Positions 1 through 12,867 of a stretch of 64,000 bases of DNA are shown piece after piece. The stretch is from Agrocybe praecox. Its lineage: Eukaryota > Basidiomycota > Agaricomycetes > Agaricales > Agrocybaceae. The stretch spans positions 1,240,001 through 1,304,000 of the forward strand of contig OZ024849.1 of the NCBI GenBank assembly GCA_964017145.1. Direction: 5' to 3'. Numbering within the stretch: position 1 is the stretch's first letter; every line of letters begins with the position of its first letter. The notes under the pieces are model-generated. The model had not been told where the DNA came from. It was given only the letters and a program-made list of their open reading frames with translations, and searched no databases. The translations under genes were made by a program, and so were the position numbers.

Positions 1-3000
1 GGTGTGACGTCTCCTGAGTGCGCAATGGAGCTGAGACGCCGGCGAGAGTGGATTGAAGATGCCTGGTAGGATGTAGGTTGCAAGGCTGCATGGAAATCTT
101 CAAGCGGAAATCAATTATAAAAACCATACGCAGCGAAAGAAAGACATAACATACCTGGTGTAGAGGTCGACCTCCTAAGCCCACCGTTCTTCACCCTCTT
201 GGATACAGCATTGATCCCTGCCTTCCCTTTGTGCACTCCGCCTTTGAATATTTGCTGGACCTTATGAGAAGCCTTAGTCACATCTCCTCTGTCAGAGGAG
301 GACGACCGTTTGCTTTTGTTGTAGTTAGGAAAACCAGCACTGTACTTCCTATCCTTATCTCTTTCCTTTTCCTTCATCCTGTCCTTTTCTTTGTCACGAC
401 TTCTCGATTTCTCAGTCAAGAATCCATCTGCTCTCACTTCTACAACTTCTTCTGTCCCAACGATCGATTCAATACTTTGACGCGCTTGTATAGTCCTCTG
501 GGCACGTTCAACTTTATCAAGCTGATCTTGCACTTCCGGTGAGACCTCCACCGTACCATCGGGAGTTGCAGGCGACACTGTAATGCCAATGGGAACAACT
601 AATTCGGATCCCGATCCATCTCCACTTGTGCGTTTGACACCTAGGCCAGGGTACCGCTTGGATAGCGAAGGACGCCTCTTATCCCTTTCTTTCTCTTTTT
701 CGATATTCGAACCGTTGGGAGCAACGTGAGAGGTCTGTGGTAAGACACCATTGGTATGTAGGTCTGTAGAATGTCGCGGATTGATGCTCTCGTTCGCTGA
801 AAAACGACACAAAACAACATCAACGCACAGTTGGATTCAAAAAATATTTAAATAATTCACCTCCATGCGTGCTCGTGGTTGGTGGTACTGTTGCACTCCC
901 GCGTTTTTCTGCCACCCAAGAAAACACGTCTAGCCACCCCTCTTCTGCACCTTCTGGCCCTTCGACGACCTCTGCAAGGGCTACCTGTGTCATCCTTATC
1001 TGCAGATGTTGCTCGAATAGATCAGCGCTCGACGGTGGGTACTGATCGATCGTCAATGAAGGCTTCGAAGATCCCGGAAGAGTGTGTGGTTCCGAAGGAT
1101 GTTGTAGGGACGACGACAAAGGCAGATAGAGTTCATTGGGCTGCAAGAGACGGACAGAAAAAGGAGATCCCTCGTTGAGCTTACGAGATGATGGTACAGC
1201 ACCACCATTCGTTCCAGTATGGTTGCTCTCTCTATCAGGAGTCGGTGGTATTCCGTTACGCTCGGGCACTCTGAGGCTATCAGCTTCCATCTGCATTTGG
1301 GTGACGGTGTCATCGTCATTTCCGTTAGTTTGACCTGCAGTACTAAGACTCATGCTGGAGTCCTCTCCTGATTCATGTTCGTCACCTTCGCCTCCCAGAG
1401 TACCCTCATCCTCTTCGACGTTGTCAAGCTCTGCGCCTCTTTCCAAGATTTCTTTTGCGTCTTTCCATTTTCCTGTAGCTGATAGCAGTAACCCCAAAAG
1501 ATGCCAATATCGGACGTCCTTGGGCGATCCTTCCACAGCATTTCCGGCGCTTTGAATGGCTCGGCTGAGATTATGCTCGTATTCATATGTGACTGGAGAG
1601 CCGGGCTTTAATGATGGATCGATCAACGGCACGCTGGACCTGCGACGTGCGAATGATAGGGCAAGATGATAGTAAGCGCAAGGCGTAGGATGTGCTCTGA
1701 TTGACTCCGTGAGGCATGCATGAGCTTTATCGAAGTTGACCCAGCGAGATTGGGCGTCGTGTCCTAGCATTTCAGTCAGCTCAACTTTGTGACAAATCGA
1801 GATACGATATTCACCTTTAATACCCACAAGACCCCAAACAATTCCTTCTGCGAGAAGAACCTCCGCAACAAGCCTTTTATCCTTCTCGTCCAATCTCGTT
1901 CGGGCTGTCTCGAGGATGGAGGCTGCTTCTAAGACTTCGTCAATTCCACCGTCGCTAGTCGGAACATATTGGCTCGACCCAGTCGGCCCCGAAGTGCCAT
2001 TAACTATCCCAGTCGGAGCGCCCACCGAGGCGCATAACATCCGTGCACCAAAGACCAACGTTTCGACCCATTTCGAATTCTCGTCCATATCTTCACCTAC
2101 ACCTTCTTTGCTTGCTTCCCATGCCTTCCCAACTACCTGAATATAGAGATGTAAAGTCTTCTTCGCGAGGTAAGGTGCAGAAGCAAGGAATAGCAGACGG
2201 GTGAGATGCCGCAGGATTAGGGATGAGTTAAACGTTAGGCGCTGGGACCATTCAAGGATCTACAAGAAAATAAAAATTGGTAAATGTTTCTACAATTTAG
2301 AAATGCAAATACGTACATCGATGACCCATCCCGCCTGTTCGCCTATGGCACCACTTGCTTCCCAGACTTTCACACACAACTCCACAAATTCTTCGACTTT
2401 GACATTACGTTCTCCAGCTCGAGGAAATCGCGTACTCGCACTCAGAATAGCACGATAATCTTGGGCGATAGAACGAGCAACGGATGTCCAGTTAGATCGT
2501 GTTGGCCGATGCAACAGTGGGAATGAATTTATCTCTAGATTTAAGTTTTGGGGAGCGGTCGACGACGCTGTTCCAGGTCTCGATGGAGGAGCAGAAGTTT
2601 GCGTTGAATTCGGCTGTGAAACTGATTTCTTCGTGTGTGGCGCATAAACGGGGGCAATTCCTTCCGACGGTGGCGAAGCAAGGACGCCAAATCGTAAAAC
2701 GAGTGCTCGAAGATGAAGGGTATATACCGTACTACGGTGGGCCGTACGAAATGTGGGAGGCCAGAATGAGCTACAAGTGGTGTAATGGCCAAACCAGACC
2801 CATAGTGAATTTTCTGCTTCCGAAGATACGGTGGACTTCGAAGTGTGGTGGTCATCGATGAGAATATCACATGTCCTGGCGCTGAGGATTACCGCTCGCC
2901 ATAACAGTCTATCTACCCACCTCCACATTTCTCGCAACTGTGAGAATAGTGGGTACTCCGTATGTGACCTGGGAAGTGTTTTCGGGGAAAATTCAGCTCG

Positions 3001-3870
3001 TAGTGCAGCAAATAAAGGGAGAGCTTGACTGTAAGCCTTGAGCGCTATATGTGGATCTGTAGGATTCTGGAGTTCAAGAGACATTCCTGATAGATCGGTG
3101 CAATTAGTTTGTCTTTTCGAGGACAGTGAACCAAATAACATACCTTTCAAACACAGAGATCGGAAGGTCTCTGCCATAGCCCACCCTCGTCCATCGCGCA
3201 CTTCCGGGGCAGTAAGATCTGTCACTGACGCAAAGCTTCCGCCATACGAAGTGGTCGAGGGCGCGTACGTCGAAGGCGCCAGTAAAGCCTGCCCTCCAGA
3301 ACGCGTTGAATCCGAATTTGGAATATGAGTTTCGAATTGAAGTAACTGAGGCACTTGCGAAAGATGACCAAGACAGTCTTCTGGTAATCCAAGGGCATAC
3401 GCGTAATATGCGAGTGCAAAATGGATGGTCTAGGAGTAGGATAGGTGGCGACATTGGACCAGTACAATGATAATACTCACATCGAAATTAGAAGATCTTA
3501 AACTCTTGAGAACTTCATATCCAACCCTTGCCTCTTCAATCCTTTCCTCTGGAAGTCTACAGTCGTATTCCAGCGACAGAACTCCTCTTTTCCTGTCTTC
3601 ATTGTCATCCCCAATTTCGTTTATTGGATCGCCGTCTTCATCGTCATTCGTGTATCTTGCAGCCAGGAGTAAGGCAAGACCTTGCGTTTGTGAGGCAGCT
3701 TCAGCCACATCCGTATATCCTCTACAGTGTTTGTTAAACTTGCGAAATAGCTCTGACCAAGATAACGGAGTGCCGTTTGGAGCCCTAGCTGGAAAGTCAG
3801 AGCGCCACTGCCCTGCGGTTAGAGCAGAGCGTAGTTGTGACCAATAGTGTCGTTCTTTCGCAGTGGACAT
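1..3870 (-). CDS. TTC7/Ypp1-like TPR protein (PI4-kinase complex), 3' end cut by window edge
   Basis: Member of the Ypp1/TTC7 family, which with Efr3 anchors the PI 4-kinase Stt4/PI4KA at the plasma membrane. Six exons are supported: 3870-3481, 3429-3144, 3086-2317, 2259-861, 796-155 and 85-1, separated by introns of 51-69 bp in consistent phase, about 1,190 codons so far. The N-terminus (STAKERHYWSQLRSALTAGQW) and the helical exons fit the family. A TPR-like stretch with the core DVRYWHLLGLLLSATGKWKDA lies in exon 4, near 1,500. The following low-complexity acidic and Lys/Arg-rich linker (exon 5) is an insertion common in fungal homologues. The remaining C-terminal TPRs lie beyond the left edge. 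The ATG at 3868-3870 is the first one in the exon. The gene is divergently arranged with DPH2. Family call from sequence feel, not a search. Confidence 0.82.
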
Positions 3871-4395
3871 TAGGTGTCAATGAGATCCAGTACACAGCTC
3901 AAGGTGACTGATACGGGCTGGAGATGGAAAGATAGTTTGAGGTCTGGTTAAGAATAATACTTATTCGAAGAGCGGCGCGGCCCCAGCAAAAGTCACGATG
4001 CGTGACGCCCCTGAGACTACTATATCTGGAAATGTTTTCCCTTTGTGGAAACCATCCTTTTTCCTTTGGTAATCGCAGCAGGACTGTCTTAGTCTCTGAG
4101 ATTAGTCAAGCACACTGCGGTTGTGTCTATTCTTCAATAAACCATAATACTGACTGTAGATATTAATGACAAAACCCAAACAAAACCGATGTCATCAATA
4201 ATTACATTATCACGTGATGCCGGTGTTGACAAACGGAAAAATTAAGATCAATCTACGAAGGGATCACCTTTTCCGTCAACTTTCATCATCCACAAACTTA
4301 CACAGGGTTTATTATTTGGGGAACCACATCTGTTGTTGCCTCATTATTACAACCAACAAGTTTAACGTTATCATCTCTCTTCGAGTCCTCGAACC
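3871..4395. promoter_or_regulatory. Shared intergenic promoter region between TTC7/Ypp1-like gene and DPH2
   Basis: A 525-bp gap separates two divergent start codons, so it must hold both promoters. It contains pyrimidine-rich patches and AT-rich stretches (for example 4135-4200), but I see no clear TATA box or recognisable operator. No ORF of note lies here. Confidence 0.5.
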
Positions 4396-6459
4396 ATGCC
4401 ATCTGACGCCCCAACAACTTCCTTTTCTTCCTCTGGAGAAGACGTGATCACTCAAACCATCGAAGTCGTTCCGGATACCTCAGCAGATGTGCTATCACAG
4501 GAAGAGTTTGATAAATTTTACGAGATTGAGAGAACTGCGGAAGAGATTCTACGAGGAGACTATAAACGTGTATGTATCTCTATTTCATCGGAATTCAAAT
4601 GTCCTAATTATCATTATTGGTATGCAAGCATAGATAGCTCTTCAATTCCCAGACGAGCTCTTACACGATTCCGTACCGATCTTTCGTCGGCTCAACCGAG
4701 CATTATCGAAACGTGAATCAAGTCTAGAAAATCCTCACGAATTATTTGTTCTAGCAGATACGTCATATGGAAGGTAGGATGATACCTATACCTAGTTTAA
4801 TTCCGCATACTAACTTTCTTTCACTGTATAGCTGCTGTGTGGACGAAGTGGCTGCTCAGCACGCCAACGCCGACTTGATGGTGCACTACGGGCACGCATG
4901 CATGACTCTGTATGTCTCAACAATCCTTTCTCCTCTTGATGCAGAACTGAATGGTTCTTTGATTCCCTATAGTACTTCTCGATTGCCTGTAATATACGTC
5001 TTCGGCCAAAAGAAGATCGATGTCGATAACTGTGTGCAGGAATTCCTGGCATTGTTTGATACGGAAATATCTCAGGGTGATCAGGTCGTTGAAGCTCTTC
5101 TACTGAAGCATGACGTAGGGTATACACATATCGCAGGTATGATTGCTTTTCGATAATCAAGCATTGATCCCGAACTTACAGGTTAACTTTTAGAACAAAT
5201 CGTTCAAAAACTCACTGATGTGTTATCCAAATGGAATCCTCCAATCCCTGTATTATATCAACAAGTGCCATTATTCTCTCTTCCCGCACCAAAGTCACAT
5301 ATAGAAAACCCTTCATCGTCAAACGATGTTGATCAAGCACTTGATATTCCGGCAGAAAATGTACCAATCTTCTACGTAGGAGGTGAAAGCCTTGGATTGA
5401 CGAACATTCTCATGACGAACTCTACACGAAATGTGCGGCTTCTCCAATATATTTTCCATCTTTTCTTTTTGTCTGACCTATGCTGTTTTAGCTATATAGT
5501 TATGAGCCTTCTACGCAAAAGGCTAGACACGAGTCATCGACGGGCAAAACCAACAAGCTTCTCATGCGCCGATACGTAGCTGTTCAAAAGGCCAAAGATG
5601 CAGACGTTTTTGGGATTCTTATTGGGACGCTCGGCGTAGGTAAGTTTTGAGGTTCACGCCAAGTTATCTGTATTTAACAGTTTCCAGCATCATACCTTCC
5701 TTTAATATCACACATCAGACGTCTACTGACACGGAAACAAAAGAAAAGCTATACCATCAGTGTAGGAAAGCTAAATCCAGCTAAATTGGCGAATTTCCTG
5801 GAGGTGGAGTGCTTCATATTGGTGGCCTGTCCGGAAAATAGTTTGATAGAGGACAAGGTGTGTGCATCCGCGATTCCAACAACCAAGTTATGTCCTCAAG
5901 TAACTTCAGGAATTCTTGAGGCCGATCGTTACCCCATACGAGCTTGAAATCGCTATGCAGGCAGATCAAAGTTGGACTGGACAATATGTCCTTGATTTCG
6001 AAAAGCTTCTAGCTAACGGAAGCGTAATTGCTCTCGAGGATGGGGAGAGACCAACCAGGGAGAATGGGAGTGGTGCCGAAGAACAAAGCAAGGGAAATGA
6101 TCCAGACCAGCCAGTGTTCTCATTGGTAACGGGTACTTATCGACACGCCAAGCGCTATGGTGGTTCGTAAATATTCTATTATCCGCTCTGTGCACTTATC
6201 AATCTTCCATGCAATCCCTTCAGGCAAGGTCGATGACTCTACCGAACAGAAACTGGTGGAAGGTACTTCTGCAATGGTGCTTCGGAATCAAGACGACCAA
6301 ATCGCCAGGATGGATAGCGCGGCTGGCCAATTTCTACAAGAACGGACATACCAGGGCTTGGAGTTGCGTTTAGGAGAGGATCCCCCAAGCATTCTCGAGC
6401 AGGGACGCAGTGGAATCGCGCGAGGGTATCAAGATGACCGCTCGCATAAAGAATTCTGA
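4396..6459 (+). CDS. DPH2: Diphthamide biosynthesis protein 2
   Basis: Dph2 partners Dph1 in a non-classical radical-SAM [4Fe-4S] enzyme that transfers a 3-amino-3-carboxypropyl group to the target histidine of EF2, the first step of diphthamide synthesis in the cytosol. Nine exons can be joined in phase: 4396-4569, 4634-4773, 4832-4909, 4973-5136, 5194-5432, 5492-5639, 5688-5857, 5910-6159, 6224-6459; 1,599 nt, 532 codons plus stop, a usual length for fungal Dph2. Diagnostic segments are IALQFPDELLHDS, ADTSYGSCCVDEVAA with the conserved Cys pair, VHYGHACM, DVFGILIGTLGVASYLPLI, VGKLNPAKLANF and FLRPIVTPYELEIAM. The C-terminal tail is acidic and variable, as in other fungi. The gene is divergent from the TTC7/Ypp1-like gene. 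No frame damage was seen. Confidence 0.95.
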
Positions 6460-7490
6460 AGAAAACCGGTGTATCATCAACTCTTGTACCACACTTCAAA
6501 CAGAAAATCTCAACAAAAAATGTATTTGTAAAAACAAGCCATCAGACTGTCTGTTTTTGCACGCCCGTTAAAACAAACGAAAGCTAACAATCGAGCTACC
6601 CATGCCCCTTCTCCTAACGAATGAACTTCTATTTCTTTCCAAATCCTTTCTTCTATCCACGCCCAAGGCCAAATGTCTTTCCAGACCTTTACAGAATCCA
6701 CTTCCTGCAACACCGCTCAAATTGAATCCCTGCAAGAACATTGGAAAGAGTCCTTCATTACCTTGCCGCTTAAGGAGCGCGTCTCGTGGGTCTTTCTACT
6801 TTAACGCCTAAGAGGCACATTCTAACCAGCCCTTCCCATAGGCCGCGTAGTATCTGTTCAGCACAAAATTGGTACCGTCACTGCCGATTCACAGCACAAA
6901 TATTACGCGGTGAAGACAGAGGGATTAATGTTTACTTCAAAGCGATATAACCTTCTTTGTAGGCCGACATAGGAATAGATATCTTCGCTGGACGCTCGTA
7001 AGTAACCTTTGCATTTTTACCTGGGCTGACAACATGAACGTATCCTCTCCAGCACCTATGTTCCCCCCTTACTCTTTCATACTTGCATCTACTGAGTATT
7101 GAATACGCTTCGAATCTGCTCTATTTTGGGGATGCTGTTGGACTTCTGAGTTAGGTGCCCAGATCCTGATGATCGGCGCTGTCGACTCAAAACGCTTTGT
7201 GGTCTGAGTAGGTAACGAGTCTTATACAAGGTTTAATACATGTGTATGTATCTGACTATTCCGTGGTATAGTATGATCTAGATACACTATGAGATGGAAG
7301 TGAACAGGGCTGTACATTGCACTGCAGCAGAATGGCTGGCAGGCCGTCTGAGGGAAGTGAATGATTCCCATCTCGATACCCGTTGTACTACCACCTCTGC
7401 TACTAGAAGCTGTCGCCCTTACTCCCTGTCGCATATCTATCGAACATCATGACCGAAGTCAATGCATCTTCAACTTCAAGGACCACGGCC
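6460..7490. other. Gene-poor stretch; possible short spliced ORF near 6672-7000
   Basis: About 1 kb downstream of DPH2. An ATG at 6672 opens 43 codons (MSFQTFTESTSC...), followed by a plausible acceptor at 6841 and another frame that reads as protein (VVSVQHKIGTVTADSQHKYY), but the exon phases do not join cleanly. It may be a remnant or chance coding. The rest, 7000-7490, shows no convincing exon apart from possible upstream exons of the Gfd2-like remnant. Confidence 0.25.
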
Positions 7491-7631
7491 GCAAGATAAT
7501 TTGCCACAGCCACTCGCCGTTCTCGGCTTCACTTGTCTTTTTTAAATTTTACTATTGTGTTCACAGCCCCGGCACAGAACAAGAAACACGCGGTAATAAT
7601 GAGATTATCTGGCAGCCTCTACAGACAAACA
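7491..7631 (+). repeat. Left copy of a 141-bp inverted repeat
   Basis: Reads GCAAGATAATTTGCCACAGC at its outer end and CTACAGACAAACA at its inner end. Its reverse complement recurs at 8604-8744 with the same length and only a few mismatches. The inner end stops 10 bp before the splice acceptor of the enclosed nuclease-like exon at 7642. Confidence 0.85.
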
Positions 7632-7641
7632 AGCCTCTCAG

Positions 7642-8517
7642 ATTTGTACTGATGATGAAGTATCAACGGCTACACAGGCGGTATTTAAAAACCACCAACT
7701 ACCTACTGATAATCCCATGATACTTCTCATATTCAATGAGGAGCTATCTAAGAATTATTTACGAAATCTTGGTGTGAACATGCAAGGATGGCGCGATGGA
7801 CTTCGGGAGTTACTCATTAAAGAAGATGTAAGTAATTACATGATTCTTAGTTTCTTTTACTGATATTTGATTTATTGTAGGGTCGCCCTGCTCATCGCAA
7901 TGAAGTACCTCAAGCATCGTCTTCCACTCGCGACCCAAGACTCCCCAAGACTCAACAGGTATGATCCTCGGGCACATTCCCCTCGTCGGGAACAATCGGA
8001 CTTCCAGTCGAATCGCAGACGGTCTCCAGATGAGAGACCACCCCTAGAAAACCCGCTATATCCTCCTGTCTTTGTTGTTGATGTCAAGCAGCTTTATTCC
8101 GAGCAGTTGAATACAGACACACACCACTTTCGTCATATTTCCGACATTGCACGCGCAATGAAATTGCCTACACCCGATGGAATGTGCGCCGGGCATGAGG
8201 CTGCGTAAGTGCCTGCATCTTCCAACCAAATTGTGATAATTTTTTAATGAAAGTGCATCATTCAGTGTAGATTGGCTCTCAATATTTGGAAGTACATGAT
8301 TAGCAATGGTCCTATCGATGAACAGCGTCAAATTTTACAGGTCGAGACTACTGAAGCCCAAGAACCGGCGCGAGCCGAAGCGATGGATGACGACGACGAC
8401 GACGATGAAAAGGATCCAAACGATATATCTGAAGCCCCGCAACTCGAAAAACAATCTCATTATGGCAATATCCTTGAGGACGGGTTAGATTACGGTGGAA
8501 CCGACGACTCTGACTGA
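7642..8517 (+). pseudogene. Gfd2/YDR514C-like RNase H-fold domain, C-terminal part (5'-truncated)
   Basis: Four exons join in phase: 7642-7827, 7881-7958, 8008-8204 and 8271-8517. The product resembles the C-terminal half of the Gfd2/YDR514C-like family (DEDDh exonuclease-like fold, abundant in Agaricomycetes). Segments are MILLIFNEELSKNYLRNLGV, PVFVVDVKQLYSEQLNTDTH, ISDIARAMKLPTPDG and CAGHEAALALNIWKYM, followed by an acidic tail with a run of seven Asp and a stop at 8515. In the family the His/Asn-x-Gly-Asp/His pattern near CAGHEA is close to the catalytic end; the first acidic motif of the nuclease, expected upstream, was not found. The fragment lies exactly between two inverted 141-bp repeats. 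It is either a captured gene fragment or a gene whose 5' exons were replaced. Splice sites look intact, so it could still be transcribed. Confidence 0.55.
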
Positions 8518-8603
8518 CTGGTTCTAGCGAAATTGTCCAGTTTTCACCGCAGTTCGTCCTGCCCTGTTCCATCCATACCACAATCACTTAAAGTCACAGT
8601 AGA

Positions 8604-8744
8604 TGTTTGTCTGTAGAGGCTGCCAGATAATCTCATTATTACCGCGTGTTACTTGTTCTGTGCCGAGGCTGTGAACACAATAGTAAAATTTAGAAAAGAC
8701 AAGTGAAGCCGAGAGCGGCGAGTGGCTGTGGCAAATTGTCTTGC
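8604..8744 (-). repeat. Right copy of the 141-bp inverted repeat
   Basis: Reverse complement of 7491-7631, without gaps over 141 bp. The inner edge (TGTTTGTCTGTAGAGG) lies 87 bp after the stop codon of the nuclease-like remnant. No obvious target-site duplication is visible outside the pair. Confidence 0.85.
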
Positions 8745-8923
8745 GGGAACAACGTACGATGTACTGTTTTTTTTTCACTGGTACACGTCCGCGTCAATAA
8801 CTATCATGCTTCTTGCAATGGATCAAACCAGCACTGGTAGTGTCCCACCCGTCTCACGACTATACTTAACTGATACGACCATCTCTGAAGACAGACTGAG
8901 TTTCGCGTTCTCCAAGCCCAGCC

Positions 8924-11830
8924 ATGTCCGACCACAGACACACGGTCGTCTTCAACAGGGCGACTTCGGAAGACACGGCGCACGATGGAGAATCGCAAGA
9001 CCGCTTTAGCAGCAACATGCTGGCTACTACAAGATTCAGCCAGTCTACCCATTTGATTCCAACTCCTGGGATTCAGGAGAAGGCCCCCAAGCGCTTCGTA
9101 CATGCTTTCCAGTGGGCGCAAACCAATTGATAGAACTCACGATAATCGTTGATCACAGGAACCTCTTATAATGACCATGCCATTTGTGATAGGAACCCCT
9201 TTGCTTATCTTGTTACTTGGAATCGCGCTGGAATTCGCGATATCTTTATCAGGGAGAAATAACAACAGTGGTATGTATAATGATCATTCTATGGTTTTCT
9301 CTCTATGATCTGCGAGTTGGACTGAGCGCTGGACACCTCTCCAGGGTTCAGAGTACCGCAAAATAATGTCTTCAACGTGTTCGGTGACACGGTATCAGTT
9401 CAGTTCCTTGCGGTATGTACCCAGTGATGTTTGCTGCGGTTGCTTTCGTTGATTGACACCTATTGGCAGTCGTTCATCCCAACTCTGTGAGTAGCCTTTT
9501 CTGGTCATAGCCCTGTCAGTGCCTAAATTTAAATTTGCAGCATCATTCTCCCAAACGCATTTGCCTGGAGCGCATTGGATCAGAATATTAGATTGTACCA
9601 AGTGAGCAGCAACAACTTTTGCATATGAATCTGTAAGGCCGTTCAACTGAACAATTTTCAGCCCTATATTACCCTTCAGAAAGGAAATGCAAAGGCGGAG
9701 GAAAGCTTACTGTTGGACTACGTGAGAGAATACATCCATTCATGAATGGCTCCCATACTGAACTTCAATCATTCTTAGATTGCTTTAGGGTGCTTTTTTC
9801 TTCCTTTTTATTGAGTTGACCAAGTCGCCGATACAAGTTATACAGGCCATTGCTCGCCCCATTTCGTGCTATGACATACAAGCACAAGTTTGTTTTTTGG
9901 TCGTCTTTCACTGCTACGGTGATCACGTACGGTTTCCAACCGTTAGGTAAGGAAAAACACTAGAAAGTAGGCCTTGTTTGTGAAGCTCACACCACGTCTT
10001 ACAGCGGGTTCAACCTTTCAAATGAAACATGGTCAACAGTCCGATAGTAAGTACCTCGTATAACAATGTCTTATTTTCAGTATCTTGCTCACAAATCTGT
10101 ACAGCCAGCCAAGTCACAAGTATCCAAAGCATCGGGCTTCCACTGGGCGTTGCGCAGTCAGACCTAAATGCATTCATAGCTGCCGCAGGATATGTCGATG
10201 CATCTGTGTCATTCGGTCTTCCCGACCCACCGTTTGTCCAAAAGGGATGGGCGATAGCAGAAGTCATTGTAGGTTCTGTTGACCTCCTAATTCTACTGTG
10301 GACTGCTGCTAAGTTTGGCGTACCCTAGTTCCCTGCGCAACCTTCCCTAAATGGCACAATGAGCGTCACGACTTCAGGGATCCAAAGTAATGCGAACTGT
10401 TCTAATCCTTCAGAAACTCCCAATCTTGCTCCTACTGGGACAGGCCAGACTTTGAACCTTACCTCCAAGTCTGTAGAGGGCTGCACGGGCAATACGATAT
10501 TTGATCCTACTGTAAGTATAGAAACTGTCGGCGAAGGATGTGACTGTTAACGCCGGTGTACATCTGTAGGTGCAGTACGGCGTCATGGCCGTCCCGAACT
10601 GTCCTCCGAATACACCGTCGGTGGATGCTCAGTTCCAGCCTGTTATGTTTTGGTATGTAATATAGTTTCTTTTCTGAACCTTAGATCTCCCTTTGAACTC
10701 TCTTTATGCAGGTTTTTCAGTACGAAGGCCGATAATACACAAGAAATCAAAACAGTGTTTTGCACGCCTAAAATCAGCGCCGCTGAAGTGGAGGTTTTTG
10801 CTAACCTGAACGACGGCTCAATAGTCAACATTACACAAATAGGCGATTTCAAGCAAGATAACAATGTCACAGGCTTTGGGACACCATCGGGACAACCTGC
10901 CCCAGTGTTCAATGCGTACGTATCATTTGGATACTTACGGGCTTTAGCAGCCTATAATCAATCAATTACAGGGTGGTTTTTAACGATTCCCCTAATCTTT
11001 TCATACAAGCTCGTCTCCTTGCGACGAGATCCATTCTCTCTGGTGCTATATTTAAAGCTGCCCAACAGTTGCCGAACGGCCCTCAGTCGACATTTGACCT
11101 CGCAAATGGTTTCTTGAACCTTACTACCACATATTATGTTAGTCTTACTAATACTATTACTAGTGAATCGTCACTGACCGTTCCACTAGACTCGGCAATT
11201 GTCCACAGCTGCAAAGTCGATCTATTTCGTGAACCAAAATACCACTTTATCGGCTGATGTAGTGTCCCTAGTACCCCGTTTGGTCGTTGAGTGCGTAGCT
11301 TCCTCGAAACTTTTCATCCCCATTTCATTTCACTTACTTGCTTGATCAGTCCTTTGCCTGCCCATACCCTTGCCATTTTATGTATCTTCATCGGGATTAT
11401 TGGCATCGTTCTACACGTTCTCAATCGTCGACAACGCAAGAAATTGATACTTGCGACAGCTCCAGGAAGCATTGCCTCTATCGTTGCATTAACTTCACGA
11501 TCTGGATTTGGAGAATTACTTCTGCCGTATGACGATGAACTGGCCCTAGAGAAGAAGTTGGATGGCATTCGGTTCAGACTTGATAGACGTACAGGCGCTA
11601 TCGTTGCTGATGATTATGAGTCGGAAAGAATGGGAATGAATAGGGATGATGCGATGCTTTCGTTACTGGGTAAAAATCCTGGAGATCCAATATCGGCGGC
11701 TGAGCATTCTTCAACGTATCTCGCGTATCAGGCTGCAGTGGGGACTATTCCCTGGGAACGTTCATGGGAACCAGCGACTAGTTCAGGACCTTCAACGTCG
11801 CTGCCTTCAAAGACTGAGTATATACCATAG
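8924..11830 (+). CDS. DUF3433-family multi-spanning membrane protein
   Basis: Fungal-specific membrane protein family of unknown function (DUF3433). Early exons join well: 8924-9097, 9159-9270, 9345-9412, 9470-9486, 9541-9601 and 9662-9721; the next intron probably ends near 9837, and later boundaries are approximate. Exon 2 encodes a strongly hydrophobic helix (IGTPLLILLLGIALEFAISL). The family block YITLQKGNAKAEESLLLDY is followed by PLLAPFRAMTYKHKFVFWSS and a large, probably extracytoplasmic, Asn/Thr-rich loop with NxT/S sites. A second helix lies at about 11366-11425, before a cytoplasmic tail ending at 11830. Only one half of the duplicated DUF3433 architecture seems present. The ATG at 8924 was chosen because splicing at 9098/9159 restores phase into the first helix. 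Role unknown. Confidence 0.75.
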
Positions 11831-12867
11831 GTAATCCTGGTATCGGACTCGATTTCACATCTCTTCTGCAATTTTTCCTTTGTCGCATCTTCAAGCTTAT
11901 TACAGTCACGCTATCGGACATTTTCACACTATTTTACTGTAGTCACCTGTCGGACTAGTAGTTCCTTTCTTTTCTCTCGTGCATTCTCTGGGACAGTTCT
12001 AGTAGGTAGTTGCCTGTGCTTACGGTACATACATAGCATCCTGATGCTATATTACGATTTGTTTCCCTGCAGGCACTGTAGACTCACTGCAGTGCTTTGC
12101 GGGTAAATGAGAACCGTGTGAACTTTTCGGGCTATGCTTTGCGGCTTGCTACAGCACTGTCTGATCTTATTGATACCCATCCTGGATCCATGGTACCGTC
12201 ATATTTCCAATTCTAACGAAGTACTTATTATAGTACATGCATGTTTTGATTTGGAAATTCGACAAAATCGCTAATAACTACTTGCCGCGGCGCGTTCAAT
12301 GATTGATATTTTCGACTCTTGTTCTACTCCGACGTATCCTGGGGAGCATCTAGCCAAACTGCTTCTTTCTTGATAGAAATTGTCCTCTGAACACGCATCA
12401 ATTTGTCAGAACTCTCACAAAGACTTGGACTTGGTGTGTGGGGAAATCGACAATTAACTCTCCCATGGAACGGCACCCTCTGACGAAACCCCCCATATAT
12501 ATTTTCTCTCTCTACTCAAGGCTGACCGAATGTCGTCTCAGTGATGCTCCACTCTGGAGGGAATGAGCTCTACGGCCCAGGAACGACCCACATGCACCAT
12601 ACACCAAGTTTGACTGGAAAAGTCTTTGGACGAGCAATCTATGACCTCTATTCGGTTTGGACTGGTTTTACATCTGTTCCGTTTGTCCAACGATATGATC
12701 AAATAAACCATGCAAGTTAACAATCATTTGTGTTAATAGCATCTACTCCCGTCCCAGCAACTACGAAAGTTAGAAATCCCCGTCTCCCGGACTCTCCACA
12801 ACAGCAACCTTCCTAGCAAGTAACTGATGCTGCCTCTCCTCCTACTTCGCTAGCGGACCCTTCTCGA
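11831..12867. other. Intergenic region, no convincing gene
   Basis: Pyrimidine-rich 3' flank of the DUF3433 gene, then mixed sequence. Ser/Pro/Thr-rich reading at 12740-12867 could be the 5' part of the following coiled-coil pseudogene, by analogy with its relatives, but no clear start codon was fixed. Confidence 0.4.
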
